From the NCBI RefSeq assembly GCF_902498065.1, contig NZ_CABVIR010000004.1, positions 248,001 to 312,000 on the forward strand: a DNA stretch of 64,000 bases, written 5' to 3'. The stretch's first letter is position 1. The number at the start of each line of letters is the position of its first letter. The position numbers and the translations under genes are program-made. The notes beneath the pieces were generated by a model. That model saw nothing but the letters and a program-made list of their open reading frames with translations, made no database searches and was not told where the DNA came from. The stretch is from Pseudomonas fluorescens (lineage in GTDB: Bacteria > Pseudomonadota > Gammaproteobacteria > Pseudomonadales > Pseudomonadaceae). This document shows positions 9,475 to 19,006 of this stretch, in pieces.

Positions 9475-11580
9475 ATGACCAAGACTCTCCATCACCGTGC
9501 CTGCCACCTGTGTGAAGCCATCTGCGGCCTGACCATCGAGACCACCGAGCTCGATGGTGCTGTGCAGATCACCTCGATCAAGGGCGATGCCCAGGATACG
9601 TTCAGTCGCGGGCACATCTGCCCCAAGGCCGTTGCCCTGCAAGACATTCAGAACGATCCTGATCGTCTGCGTCAGCCGATGCTGCGCGTCGGCAGCGAAT
9701 GGCAACCCATCGAGTGGGAAGACGCCTTCAACCTTGTAGGCGAACGCCTGGCGGCGATACAGGAGCGCCACGGGCAGAACTCGGTGGCGGTTTATCAAGG
9801 CAATCCCAGTGTGCACAACTACGGGCTGATGACCCACAGCAATTACTTTCTGGGTCTGCTGAAAACCCGCAACCGGTTTTCCGCGACGTCGGTCGATCAA
9901 TTGCCTCATCACCTGACCAGCCATTTGATGTACGGCCACGGTTTGTTGTTGCCGATTCCCGACATCGATCACACCGACTTCATGCTGATCCTTGGCGGCA
10001 ATCCGCTGGCCTCCAACGGCAGCATCATGACCGTGCCGGATGTGGAAAAGCGTCTGAAAGCGATTCAGTCTCGGGGCGGCAAAGTGGTGGTGGTCGATCC
10101 GCGCCGCAGCGAAACGGCCGCGATTGCCGATCAGCATCTGTTCGTGCGTCCGGGGGGGGACGCGGCATTGCTGTTCGGGCTGCTCAACACGTTGTTTGCG
10201 GAAGGTCTGACCCGCGACAGCCATTTGCCGGTCGACGGCCTGGATGACGTGCGCGAGGCCGTCGCGGGTTTCACCGCCGAAGCCATGAGCCCGCTGTGTG
10301 CCGTGCCCGCCGAGCAGATCCGTCAATTGGCGCGGGACTTCGCAGCAGCGCCGACCGCGGTCTGTTACGGGCGCATGGGCGTTTCCACTCAGGCATTTGG
10401 CACGTTGTGCCATTGGCTGGTGCAGTTGATCAACCTGGTCACCGGCAATCTCGATCGCGTCGGGGGGGCGTTGTGCACCGAACCAGCGGTGGACCTGGTG
10501 GCGTCTACTTCGGGCGGACATTTCAATCTGTGGCAGAGCCGCGTGTCCGGGCGTCCGGAATACGGCGGCGAGCTGCCGGTGTCGGCGCTGGCCGAAGAAA
10601 TGCTCACCGAGGGGGAGGGGCAGGTCCGCGCGCTGATTACCGTAGCCGGCAATCCGGTGCTGTCCACGCCCAATGGCCGGCAACTGGAGCAGGCCCTGGA
10701 CGGGTTGGAGTTCATGGTCAGTATTGACTTGTACATCAACGAAACCACGCGCTATGCCGACCTGATCCTGCCGTCCACTTCAGCCCTGGAAAACGATCAC
10801 TACGACACCACGTTCAACATGTTTGCAGTGCGTAACGTCAGCCGGTTCAACCGCGCGATCCTGGCCAAACCGGAAGGCGCGTTGCACGACTGGGAGATTT
10901 TCGTCGGGTTGGCCAAGGCGTTTGCCGCGAAGACCGGCAAGGAGCTGAAACCGACGATTCCCCCTGCGCAGATGATCGACCGTGGCTTGCGAATGGGGTT
11001 GTACGGCGACGCTTCGCCGCACAAGTTGTCCTTGGCGACGCTGTTTGATCAGCCCCATGGCGTTGATCTTGGCGCACTGAAATCCAACCTGGCGCCACGC
11101 CTGAAAACCGCCCATCAGCGCATTCAGGCAGCGCCGGCGGCGATCCTCGCCGATCTCGCGCGTTTTGCGGCGCTGCAAGCCCCGGCTGCTGATGAACTGC
11201 TGATGATTGGCCGTCGTCACGTGCGCAGCAATAACTCGTGGATGCACAACTACCACCGTCTGGTGAAAGGCAAGCCGCGTCATCAATTGCTGATGCATCC
11301 GGACGACCTCGCCAGTCGCGGGCTCAGCGATGGGCAGCGGGTACGGGTCAGTTCCCGGGTCGGCATGATCGAAGTGGAAGTGCTGGGCAGTCTGGATATG
11401 ATGAAAGGCGTGGTCAGCCTGCCGCACGGTTGGGGCCATGCGCGACCCGGTGTGCAGATGACGATTGCCAGCGGCCAGCCGGGTTCCAGCGCCAATGACC
11501 TGACCGACGAGTGTCAACTCGATGAGTTGTCGGGGAATGCGGCATTGAACGGTGTGCCAGTGACCGTGGTAGCGGCTTGA
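9475..11580 (+). CDS. Molybdopterin-dependent oxidoreductase (4Fe-4S containing)
   Basis: Catalytic subunit of the DMSO-reductase / formate-dehydrogenase superfamily, 701 residues. The N-terminal iron-sulphur motif is complete: Cys10, Cys13, Cys17 and Cys49 (CHLCEAICG ... HICPKA). The molybdopterin domain follows (LILGGNPLASNGS; VVVDPRRSETA), and the C-terminal cofactor-binding domain starts around residue 575 (LLMIGRRHVRSNNSWMHN; HPDDLASRGLSDGQRVRV). There is no Tat signal, so it should be cytoplasmic. No electron-transfer or membrane-anchor subunit is encoded nearby. The substrate is unknown; formate-dehydrogenase-like or assimilatory roles are possible. Confidence 0.88.
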   Translation: MTKTLHHRACHLCEAICGLTIETTELDGAVQITSIKGDAQDTFSRGHICPKAVALQDIQNDPDRLRQPMLRVGSEWQPIEWEDAFNLVGERLAAIQERHGQNSVAVYQGNPSVHNYGLMTHSNYFLGLLKTRNRFSATSVDQLPHHLTSHLMYGHGLLLPIPDIDHTDFMLILGGNPLASNGSIMTVPDVEKRLKAIQSRGGKVVVVDPRRSETAAIADQHLFVRPGGDAALLFGLLNTLFAEGLTRDSHLPVDGLDDVREAVAGFTAEAMSPLCAVPAEQIRQLARDFAAAPTAVCYGRMGVSTQAFGTLCHWLVQLINLVTGNLDRVGGALCTEPAVDLVASTSGGHFNLWQSRVSGRPEYGGELPVSALAEEMLTEGEGQVRALITVAGNPVLSTPNGRQLEQALDGLEFMVSIDLYINETTRYADLILPSTSALENDHYDTTFNMFAVRNVSRFNRAILAKPEGALHDWEIFVGLAKAFAAKTGKELKPTIPPAQMIDRGLRMGLYGDASPHKLSLATLFDQPHGVDLGALKSNLAPRLKTAHQRIQAAPAAILADLARFAALQAPAADELLMIGRRHVRSNNSWMHNYHRLVKGKPRHQLLMHPDDLASRGLSDGQRVRVSSRVGMIEVEVLGSLDMMKGVVSLPHGWGHARPGVQMTIASGQPGSSANDLTDECQLDELSGNAALNGVPVTVVAA

Positions 11581-11677
11581 TTGAGTCTGTCGGGGAGACC
11601 GAGCATGGCGCTCGGGTTTCCGTTACAATGCGCCACCGTGCCGACCCCTGAGTCGGAAAGTTCAGCCGAGGTGCTCC

Positions 11678-12019
11678 ATGGATATCATCGAAACGATTAA
11701 AGAGCAGATTGCCAACAACACCATTCTGCTTTACATGAAAGGTTCGCCGAATGCCCCGCAGTGTGGCTTCTCCGCGAAAGCCGCGCAGGCCGTGATGGCG
11801 TGTGGTGAAAAGTTTGCGTACGTGGACATCCTGCAGAACCCGGAAATCCGCGCCAACCTGCCAAAATACGCCAACTGGCCAACTTTCCCGCAACTGTGGG
11901 TGGGTGGTGAACTGGTCGGCGGTAGCGACATCATGACCGAGATGGCTGCAGACGGTTCGCTGCAAAGCACCATCAAAGCGGCTGTTGAAGCGGCTGCTGC
12001 GACCAAGACCGAAGCCTGA
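11678..12019 (+). CDS. grxD: Monothiol glutaredoxin (Grx4/GrxD type)
   Basis: CGFS-type glutaredoxin that binds a bridging [2Fe-2S] cluster with glutathione and works in iron-sulphur cluster delivery. The 113-residue protein has CGFS at residues 29-32, the YADWPT-like block YANWPTFPQLWVGGELVGG and the GG-S-D glutathione-binding turn (VGGSDIMTEM). Length and motifs are those of the single-domain family. A GAGG ribosome site precedes the ATG. It converges on bacterioferritin across a shared terminator, so two iron-handling genes face each other. Confidence 0.96.
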   Translation: MDIIETIKEQIANNTILLYMKGSPNAPQCGFSAKAAQAVMACGEKFAYVDILQNPEIRANLPKYANWPTFPQLWVGGELVGGSDIMTEMAADGSLQSTIKAAVEAAAATKTEA

Positions 12020-12052
12020 TCCTACAGGTTTGCCCTGCGAATCTCGGGCATG

Positions 12053-12091
12053 AAAAAGCCCCGCCTCTTCAAAAGAGCGCGGGGCTTTTTA
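12053..12091. terminator. Bidirectional rho-independent terminator (grxD / bfr)
   Basis: An AAAAAGCCCCGC ... GCGGGGCTTTTT stem-loop with an A-run on one side and a T-run on the other serves both converging genes. Confidence 0.9.
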
Positions 12092-12117
12092 TTGTCTCGA
12101 GTTTAACGAGCGCTAAC

Positions 12118-12591
12118 TTACTCTTCGCCCATCTGCGATTGCAGATAGTTCTCAAGACCGATTTTATCGATCAGGCCCAGTTGGGTTTCCAGCCAGTCGA
12201 TGTGTTCTTCTTCGGATTCAAGAATATCTTCGAGCAGTTCGCGGCTACCGAAGTCGCCAACGGTCTCGCAATGAGCGATCGCGACTTTCAGGTCAGCATG
12301 GCCGGTTCGTTCGATGCGCAGGTCGCACTCAAGCATTTCCTGGGTGTGCTCGCCGATCTGCAGCTTACCCAGGTCCTGCACGTTCGGCAGGCCTTCCAGG
12401 AACAGGATGCGCTTGATCAGCTTGTCCGCGTGTTTCATCTCATCGATGGATTCGTGGTACTCGTGCTTGCCGAGCTTGTTCAGACCCCAATCTTCATACA
12501 TGCGCGCATGCAGAAAATATTGATTGATCGCGACCAGCTCATTGGCAAGGATCTTGTTGAGATGCTGGATGACTGTAACGTCGCCTTTCAT
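12118..12591 (-). CDS. bfr: Bacterioferritin (BfrB-type)
   Basis: Subunit of the 24-mer haem-containing iron-storage shell. The 157-residue protein keeps every di-iron ferroxidase ligand at canonical numbering (Glu18, Glu51, His54, Glu94, Glu127, His130) and the inter-subunit haem ligand Met52 in SIDEMKHAD. It closely resembles P. aeruginosa BfrB, the form that pairs with Bfd. It is transcribed on the same strand as bfd, with a terminator and about 200 bases between them, so it probably has its own promoter. Confidence 0.96.
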   Translation of the reverse strand: MKGDVTVIQHLNKILANELVAINQYFLHARMYEDWGLNKLGKHEYHESIDEMKHADKLIKRILFLEGLPNVQDLGKLQIGEHTQEMLECDLRIERTGHADLKVAIAHCETVGDFGSRELLEDILESEEEHIDWLETQLGLIDKIGLENYLQSQMGEE

Positions 12592-12748
12592 GATGGGGTC
12601 CTGCCCTATATTAGCTGTCTATAAAGCAGAGTTTGATCCGCACAATTAAGAGTGTCAAACCTAAGTTATTGAAACTTAAGTGAAAATTAATCGGAATAAG
12701 AATGTTTGTGTTCCGCGTCTGGTGCGTAACCAATTGATTTTCAGGCAT

Positions 12749-12776
12749 AAAAAAACCGGACATGAGTCCGGTTCTT
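12749..12776 (-). terminator. Terminator of bfd
   Basis: AACCGGAC ... GTCCGGTT stem followed, on the minus-strand transcript, by a run of seven T. It lies just after the bfd stop. Confidence 0.85.
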
Positions 12777-12790
12777 TGAAATAGGGGATT

Positions 12791-13009
12791 TCACGCGGCA
12801 GTAAATTCTACCGGGAAAGGAATCGCAGCCTGGGCTGTTTGCAATTTGGTCAGGGTTTCGCGCACCACTTCCTTGGCAAGGCAGGCGCATTTGCCGCATT
12901 GGCTGGCTACGCCGGTAGCTTGGCGGACTTCCTTGTAACTGCAGCATCCTTCATAGATCGCTTCGCGGATTTGTCCGTCGGTGACGCCAGTGCAGAGGCA
13001 GACATACAT
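12791..13009 (-). CDS. bfd: Bacterioferritin-associated ferredoxin
   Basis: [2Fe-2S] ferredoxin that reduces the bacterioferritin iron core to release iron when iron is scarce. The 72-residue protein has the four cluster ligands of the family at Cys4, Cys6, Cys38 and Cys41 (YVCLC; SQCGKCAC). Two Cys in EGCCSYKEV are additional. A Fur-box-like sequence lies 54 bases upstream of the start, matching the known induction of bfd by iron starvation in Pseudomonas. The neighbour bfr encodes its partner. Confidence 0.96.
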   Translation of the reverse strand: MYVCLCTGVTDGQIREAIYEGCCSYKEVRQATGVASQCGKCACLAKEVVRETLTKLQTAQAAIPFPVEFTAA

Positions 13010-13062
13010 AAGCTAAGAACCGTCGCTGGTGGTGACTCAGTTGCGATGGATCTTAATGTTAA

Positions 13063-13077
13063 CGAGAATGATTGTCA
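13063..13077. promoter_or_regulatory. Candidate Fur box upstream of bfd
   Basis: CGAGAATGATTGTCA matches 11 of the 14 informative positions of the 7-1-7 Fur consensus (TGATAATNATTATCA). Its distance of about 55 bases from the bfd start fits promoter overlap. Confidence 0.7.
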
Positions 13078-13323
13078 AAGTGGTTTCTGACAGCTTTGCG
13101 TTATAAGCGTGCGGGACTGACGAACGGTTTTCTTTGGGCAATCTGCCAGTAAGCGCAACGTCGGCAATTTAACCTGTCGGTGAAAAACCGTTGAAGACAG
13201 CTCAAAAACGCAGTGTATGATGACCGGTCCTTATGAAGCGGGTGGGTGTCACAGGGCTGTCGCCTGAGGGTGGCAGGCTGGCGCAAACCCGGAACTTCAC
13301 GTTTTTACACCAGGAGATATTCA

Positions 13324-13926
13324 ATGAGCGTACTCGTAGGCAAGCAAGCCCCTGACTTCACCGTACCGGCCGTACTCGGCAATGGCGAAATCGTCGACAG
13401 CTTCACCCTGTCGTCGGCCATCAAAGGCAAATACGGCCTGGTGTTCTTCTACCCACTGGACTTCACTTTCGTTTGCCCATCCGAGCTGATCGCTCTGGAC
13501 AACCGCATGTCCGACTTCAAGGCCCGCAATGTTGAAGTGATCGCTGTTTCGATCGACTCGCACTTCACCCACAACGCGTGGCGCAACACCCCGGTCAACA
13601 ATGGTGGCATCGGCGAAGTTCGCTACACCATGGCGGCCGACCTGAAGCACGAAATCGCCAAGGCTTACGACGTTGAATCCGAAGGCGGCGTGGCTTTCCG
13701 TGGCGCGTTCCTGATCGACGACAAAGGCGTTGTCCGTTCGCAGATCATCAACGACCTGCCGCTGGGCCGTAACATCGAAGAGCTGATCCGTCTGGTCGAC
13801 GCTCTGCAATTCCACGAAGAGCACGGCGAAGTTTGCCCTGCCAACTGGAAGAAAGGCGACAAAGGCATGACCGCTTCGACCGAAGGCGTCGCAGCTTACC
13901 TGACCGAGAATGCTGCTGCCCTGTAA
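13324..13926 (+). CDS. Typical 2-Cys peroxiredoxin (AhpC/TSA family)
   Basis: Thiol peroxidase that detoxifies hydrogen peroxide and organic hydroperoxides. The 200-residue protein has the peroxidatic Cys51 in DFTFVCPSE and the resolving Cys171 in EVCPANW, making a typical 2-Cys enzyme. GGVAFRG and the YF-like tail region are also recognisable. I start it at the ATG at 13324 behind an AGGAGA ribosome site; an in-frame extension upstream is not supported. No ahpF is adjacent, so reduction by thioredoxin is likely. A strong terminator follows. Confidence 0.95.
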   Translation: MSVLVGKQAPDFTVPAVLGNGEIVDSFTLSSAIKGKYGLVFFYPLDFTFVCPSELIALDNRMSDFKARNVEVIAVSIDSHFTHNAWRNTPVNNGGIGEVRYTMAADLKHEIAKAYDVESEGGVAFRGAFLIDDKGVVRSQIINDLPLGRNIEELIRLVDALQFHEEHGEVCPANWKKGDKGMTASTEGVAAYLTENAAAL

Positions 13927-13942
13927 GGCGCATTCGAGGCAT

Positions 13943-13974
13943 AAAAAAACCGGCCGTTGAGGCCGGTTTTTTTA
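13943..13974. terminator. Terminator after the peroxiredoxin gene
   Basis: AAAAAAACCGGCC-gttga-GGCCGGTTTTTTT: a GC stem with flanking A- and T-runs, 16 bases past the stop; usable in both directions. Confidence 0.92.
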
Positions 13975-13985
13975 TGGGCGGGATT

Positions 13986-14086
13986 TGTAGGAGCGAGCTT
14001 GCTCGCGAGGGTCGTCAACGATAACGCTGGCGGCCTGACACACCGGGGTGCGCTCAGGCTCATCGCGAGCAGGCTCGCTCCTACAG
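13986..14086. repeat. REP inverted pair between peroxiredoxin gene and rnt
   Basis: Arms of the 'tgtaggagcgagcttgctcgcga' type at 13986-14010 and in inverse orientation at 14061-14086, about 50 bases apart, between convergent genes. Confidence 0.85.
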
Positions 14087-14093
14087 GAATCAT

Positions 14094-14771
14094 TCAGTCG
14101 TTGTAGTCTTCCCAGCCGCCCATTTGTTTCCAGCGATTGACGATGCCGCAGAACAGCTCGGCCGTCTTCTCGGTGTCATAGCGAGCCGAGTGAGCCTCGC
14201 GACCGTCGAAGTCGATGTCGGCTGCCTGGCAGGCTTTCGCCAGGACCGTCTGACCGTAGGCCAGACCGGCCAGGGTTGCCGTGTCGAAGCTGGAGAACGG
14301 ATGAAACGGGTTGCGCTTCATGTCCAGGCGCGCAACCGCTGCGTTCAGGAAGCCCAGATCGAAACTGCTGTTGTGCCCGACCAGGATCGCCCGCTTGCAG
14401 CCGTTGGCTTTCAATGCCTTGCGGATGCCACGGAAGATATCGGTCAGCGCCGCTTCTTCACTCACCGCCATGCGCAGCGGGTGATCGAGTTTGATCCCGG
14501 TGAACTCCAGCGCGGCTGCTTCGATGTTGGCGCCTTCAAAAGGCTCGACGCGGAAGAAGTAGGTGTGATCAGGGTATACAAAACCCTTCTCGTCCATGGC
14601 GATGGTGGTAGCGGCTATTTCCAGCAAGGCGTCAGTGGCAGAGTTGAAACCACCGGTTTCAACGTCGACAACGACTGGCAGGTAACCACGGAATCGAGCT
14701 GCCATCGGGTGGCGTGGACCACCTCCGCCGCCTTGACCGTCCTGTTCGTCGTCGAAATGGTCTTCACTCAC
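14094..14771 (-). CDS. rnt: Ribonuclease T
   Basis: 3'-to-5' exoribonuclease that trims tRNA ends and other small RNAs. The 225-residue protein has the DEDDh exonuclease fold: motif I VVVDVETGG (Asp36, Glu38), motif II HNSSFDLGFL and motif III HSARYDTEKTA, where the His-Asp pair identifies the DEDDh class. The Gly-rich N-terminal leader (about 20 residues) is a common Pseudomonas extension. The start is GTG at 14771, overlapping the pyrC stop as GTGA, so the two are translationally coupled. Confidence 0.94.
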   Translation of the reverse strand: MSEDHFDDEQDGQGGGGGPRHPMAARFRGYLPVVVDVETGGFNSATDALLEIAATTIAMDEKGFVYPDHTYFFRVEPFEGANIEAAALEFTGIKLDHPLRMAVSEEAALTDIFRGIRKALKANGCKRAILVGHNSSFDLGFLNAAVARLDMKRNPFHPFSSFDTATLAGLAYGQTVLAKACQAADIDFDGREAHSARYDTEKTAELFCGIVNRWKQMGGWEDYND

Positions 14772-15814
14772 GCGTGTTCCTCCAGCAGGCGCCAGCGCAG
14801 TTTTTCACCGGCGCGCAGCGGGATAACGGTCAGCTCGCCAAATGGCAGGCTGGTTGGGGCGGTCCACTCGTCGCGGACCAGGGTAATGCGATCGGTGTTC
14901 ACCGGCAGGCCATAGAAGCGCGGACCGTTGAGGCTGGCGAAGGCTTCGAGCTTGTCCAGCGCGTTACGTTGTTCGAACGCTTCGGCGTACATCTCGATCG
15001 CCGCATAAGCGGTGTAGCAACCGGCACAGCCGCATGCGGCTTCCTTGGCATGCTGGGCGTGCGGCGCCGAGTCGGTGCCGAGGAAGAACTTTTCGCTGCC
15101 GCTGGTGGCGGCGTCGAGCAGGGCTTCCTGGTGGGTATTGCGCTTGAGGATCGGCAGGCAGTAGAAGTGCGGCCGAATCCCGCCCACCAGCATGTGGTTG
15201 CGGTTGTACAGCAAGTGATGTGCGGTGATGGTTGCGCCGACGTTGGCCGGAGCCGCGTTGACGAACTGCACGGCGTCTGCGGTGGTGATGTGTTCGAACA
15301 CCACTTTGAGCGTCGGGAAACGCTCGACTACGCGACGCATGTGCTCATCGATGAAGATTTTTTCGCGGTCGAACACATCGACATCGCCACGGGTGACTTC
15401 ACCGTGAATCAACAAAGGCATTCCGACTTCGGCCATGGCCTCGATCGCCGGGAAAATCTTGTCGATGCTGGTGACGCCAGAATCCGAGTTGGTGGTTGCA
15501 CCAGCCGGGTACAACTTGGCGGCGTGCACAAAACCGCTGGCCTTGGCTTCACGAATTTCTTCGGGCTGGGTGCGGTCGGTGAGGTAAAGCACCATCAACG
15601 GTTCGAAACGGCTGCCGGCCGGACGTGCAGCGAGAATCCGCTGGCGATAGCCGTCGGCTTCAGCGGCGTTGCGCACCGGAGGTACCAGGTTGGGCATGAT
15701 GATGGCGCGACCAAAGGTGCGCGCGACATCCGCAACGGTATTGGTCAACACGGCACCATCGCGAAGATGAATATGCCAGTCGTCGGGACGCAGCAGGGTC
15801 AGGCGGTCGGACAT
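14768..15814 (-). CDS. pyrC: Dihydroorotase
   Basis: Zinc enzyme of pyrimidine synthesis that cyclises carbamoyl aspartate to dihydroorotate. The 348-residue protein is the PyrC (class II, E. coli-like) type: metal-binding HIHLRD (His14, His16) at the N-terminus, the carboxylated-lysine block FVHAAKLYPAGATTNS, and the late metal site GTDSAPH. It overlaps rnt by four bases and is divergent from motY across a 159-base region. Confidence 0.97.
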   Translation of the reverse strand: MSDRLTLLRPDDWHIHLRDGAVLTNTVADVARTFGRAIIMPNLVPPVRNAAEADGYRQRILAARPAGSRFEPLMVLYLTDRTQPEEIREAKASGFVHAAKLYPAGATTNSDSGVTSIDKIFPAIEAMAEVGMPLLIHGEVTRGDVDVFDREKIFIDEHMRRVVERFPTLKVVFEHITTADAVQFVNAAPANVGATITAHHLLYNRNHMLVGGIRPHFYCLPILKRNTHQEALLDAATSGSEKFFLGTDSAPHAQHAKEAACGCAGCYTAYAAIEMYAEAFEQRNALDKLEAFASLNGPRFYGLPVNTDRITLVRDEWTAPTSLPFGELTVIPLRAGEKLRWRLLEEHA

Positions 15815-15973
15815 GAGGGGATTCCAGGCGGGTCAAACTGAGGGGAATGCTACCGGAAAAGACTCTCTCAGGCACTCGCTATCAAGTTTTGCAGGAAGCT
15901 TCCGATATCCAACAGGTATGCCGTAAACATGTGTGTGTCGGTCTTTTTGTTGTAGAAGCCAGTGGAGCCTCCC

Positions 15974-16882
15974 GTGCGCCAGCGTTATTTAGCCTTGCTC
16001 AGCGTGTTTGCCAGCCTTCCCGCGATGGCGCTCACTTTCCAGACCCGTCTGGAGAGCATCGAGTGGACGGTCGAAGGGGACAAGTTCGAGTGCCGCCTGA
16101 TTCAACCGATCACCGATTTCGGTTCGGGTGAGTTCGTGCGCCGCGCCGGCGAGCAGGCGACGTTTCGTCTGAAAGCCTACAACTCGATGGTTGGCGGCGG
16201 CTCGGCGACCTTATTGGCGGCCGCTGCACCCTGGCAGCCGGGGCGTGGCGACATCAACCTGGGTTCCGTGCGGATCGGCAGCGGCAACGTGCTGTTCAAC
16301 AGCTCACAAGTTCAGGCCGGACGCCTGATCAGTGGTCTGATGGATGGGCGCAGCCCGGTTGTCCGACATTTTTCGGGCGATGGCCGGGTCTCGGAAGTGC
16401 GGCTGTTGCCGGTCAAGTTCAGCAAGGCGTTCAACGATTATCAGGGCTGCGTGGCGAAACTGCTGCCGAAGAATTTCGAGCAGGTTAAACAGACGCAGAT
16501 CGGCTTTCCCGGTGACGGCCTGGATCTCGACGCGCAGGCCAAGTCTCAGTTGCAGGTGATGCTGGAGTTCATGAAGGCCGATCCGACGGTCAATCACATC
16601 GAGCTCGACGGCCACTCCGACAACAGCGGCAATCGCCTGACCAATCGTGACCTGTCACGACGTCGAGCCCTGGCGGTCATGGAGTTCTTCAAGGCCAACG
16701 GTGTGCAGGAGTCGCAGATTACCGTGCGCTTTCACGGCGAGCGTTATCCGGTGGCACCCAACACCAATGCGGCCAATCGGGCGAAGAACCGTCGGGTCAA
16801 TGTGCACCTCGCACGGGTCGCGCCCACCGAGCAACCGGCGCCCCAATCAACAGCATCGGCGAGCGCGGCGAAGACTTCCTGA
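15974..16882 (+). CDS. motY: Flagellar motor protein MotY (OmpA-like, T-ring)
   Basis: Periplasmic peptidoglycan-binding protein of the flagellar stator region. The 302-residue product begins with a signal peptide (RQRYLALLSVFASLPAMA, cleavage after residue ~20). A MotY-type N-terminal domain follows (TFQTRLESIEW), and from about residue 180 a C-terminal OmpA domain with the peptidoglycan-binding pattern LDGHSDNSGNRLTNRDLSRRR. I choose the GTG at 15974 because GGAG lies 7 bases before it; an in-frame GTG at 15962 lacks a site. In Pseudomonas MotY acts with MotCD. Confidence 0.9.
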   Translation: MRQRYLALLSVFASLPAMALTFQTRLESIEWTVEGDKFECRLIQPITDFGSGEFVRRAGEQATFRLKAYNSMVGGGSATLLAAAAPWQPGRGDINLGSVRIGSGNVLFNSSQVQAGRLISGLMDGRSPVVRHFSGDGRVSEVRLLPVKFSKAFNDYQGCVAKLLPKNFEQVKQTQIGFPGDGLDLDAQAKSQLQVMLEFMKADPTVNHIELDGHSDNSGNRLTNRDLSRRRALAVMEFFKANGVQESQITVRFHGERYPVAPNTNAANRAKNRRVNVHLARVAPTEQPAPQSTASASAAKTS

Positions 16883-16894
16883 CCCGTCGGTCAT

Positions 16895-16957
16895 CGTCGC
16901 GCGCTCGACATAATCTGTCGCTTCGTCGTCATAAGCTGTCGCGCCTCTGTAAATTAT
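16895..16957 (+). promoter_or_regulatory. Three tandem ArgR-type half-sites upstream of argG
   Basis: Three 21-base units in exact register fit TGTCGC-N8-AA-N5: CGTCGC at 16895 (with CA), TGTCGC at 16916 (with CA) and TGTCGC at 16937 (with AA). They end about 55 bases before the argG start codon. In P. aeruginosa ArgR binds direct repeats of this kind. Arginine control of argG is inferred. Confidence 0.75.
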
Positions 16958-17011
16958 TCTGCATGACCGGTAGACTTGACGGCTTTCCGTAGAACCCCGT
17001 GGAGTGATGGC

Positions 17012-18229
<1,218 letters not shown>

Positions 18230-18249
18230 GCCCTTTGACACGCTGATGG

Positions 18250-18284
18250 AATGTGTGGCCTTGTCCTGGACAAGGCCACACATT
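18250..18284. terminator. Perfect 17-bp palindrome after argG (probable terminator)
   Basis: AATGTGTGGCCTTGTCC and its exact complement flank a single T. The hairpin is 20 bases after the argG stop. It is not followed by a clear T-run, so either it terminates weakly or it is an RNA-stabilising or protein-binding palindrome. Confidence 0.6.
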
Positions 18285-18370
18285 TGAAAACAGGGATTTT
18301 CTGTCTGACATTGCGATTCAACATTCTTGTTGTTTTGAAGATCTTCCTGTCTGCTTCTCTCCCATTGATC

Positions 18371-19006
18371 TTAAAGAGCGACTGCCTGCTGTGTGTCAGC
18401 CCGGCAACGTTGATCAATGACCGTCACGTCATGTGAACTCAAATTGTAAGCAATACAGAACGTTGCGCTGCTGCGTTTTTTCGCGTTTCTGCAAACCTTG
18501 AGTGCGCTTTCTTTCAGTAATGTCTCCGATTCGCCAACAACGAGAAACACGACAACGTGTGCCTGATTCCCCTTGGGCTGGCGAAGCTTTTCCAGAAGGG
18601 CGCGGAACTCATTTTTTTTGTTCATCCATCGCGCATCAACGATGTGCAGGTCCTTGATCAACTCTGGCAGCCGAATAGGGTTTTGAGTCGAGAGATTTGG
18701 CTGCAGGCCGATCTTGTCGGGCTGATCTTGTGCGTGACCTGAACGCTCTGCCTTGTCCATGACCTTTATGAAGTGCTTCCCCTTTTCAAAATCGGATGGC
18801 GCATAAAGCGATCGATAGTTGAAATTAAGTGTGGCGAAGAAAAGAAGAAGCAAATAAAAGGGAAAGCTGATCAAGAACCATATATAGATCTCTTTATCTT
18901 TGTCGTCGAGGAAGGGCAGTGAGATGGCAGCCGACGTTTCAGACAGTGTTGCGAATATCGCGATGACTGTCATGGGGGTGGTGATTCTTTGTTTTGGTTT
19001 TATCAT
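18371..19006 (-). CDS. Hypothetical two-TM membrane protein
   Basis: A 211-residue protein I do not recognise. Two hydrophobic segments lie near the N-terminus (about residues 10-32 and 40-62, the latter very rich in Phe and Leu). A soluble C-terminal part of about 145 residues has a mixed alpha/beta look (HVVVFLVVGESETLL; TFCIAYNLSSHDVTVID). The C-terminal domain probably faces the cytoplasm. Base composition is clearly lower in GC than the flanking genes, suggesting recent arrival. It is alone on the minus strand between argG and an orphan response regulator. Confidence 0.6.
   Translation of the reverse strand: MIKPKQRITTPMTVIAIFATLSETSAAISLPFLDDKDKEIYIWFLISFPFYLLLLFFATLNFNYRSLYAPSDFEKGKHFIKVMDKAERSGHAQDQPDKIGLQPNLSTQNPIRLPELIKDLHIVDARWMNKKNEFRALLEKLRQPKGNQAHVVVFLVVGESETLLKESALKVCRNAKKRSSATFCIAYNLSSHDVTVIDQRCRADTQQAVAL

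Noticed and set aside
12660..12690. AAGTT/AACTT inverted repeat upstream of bfr
   Set aside because: Short, AT-rich and without resemblance to a known operator; it could be chance.
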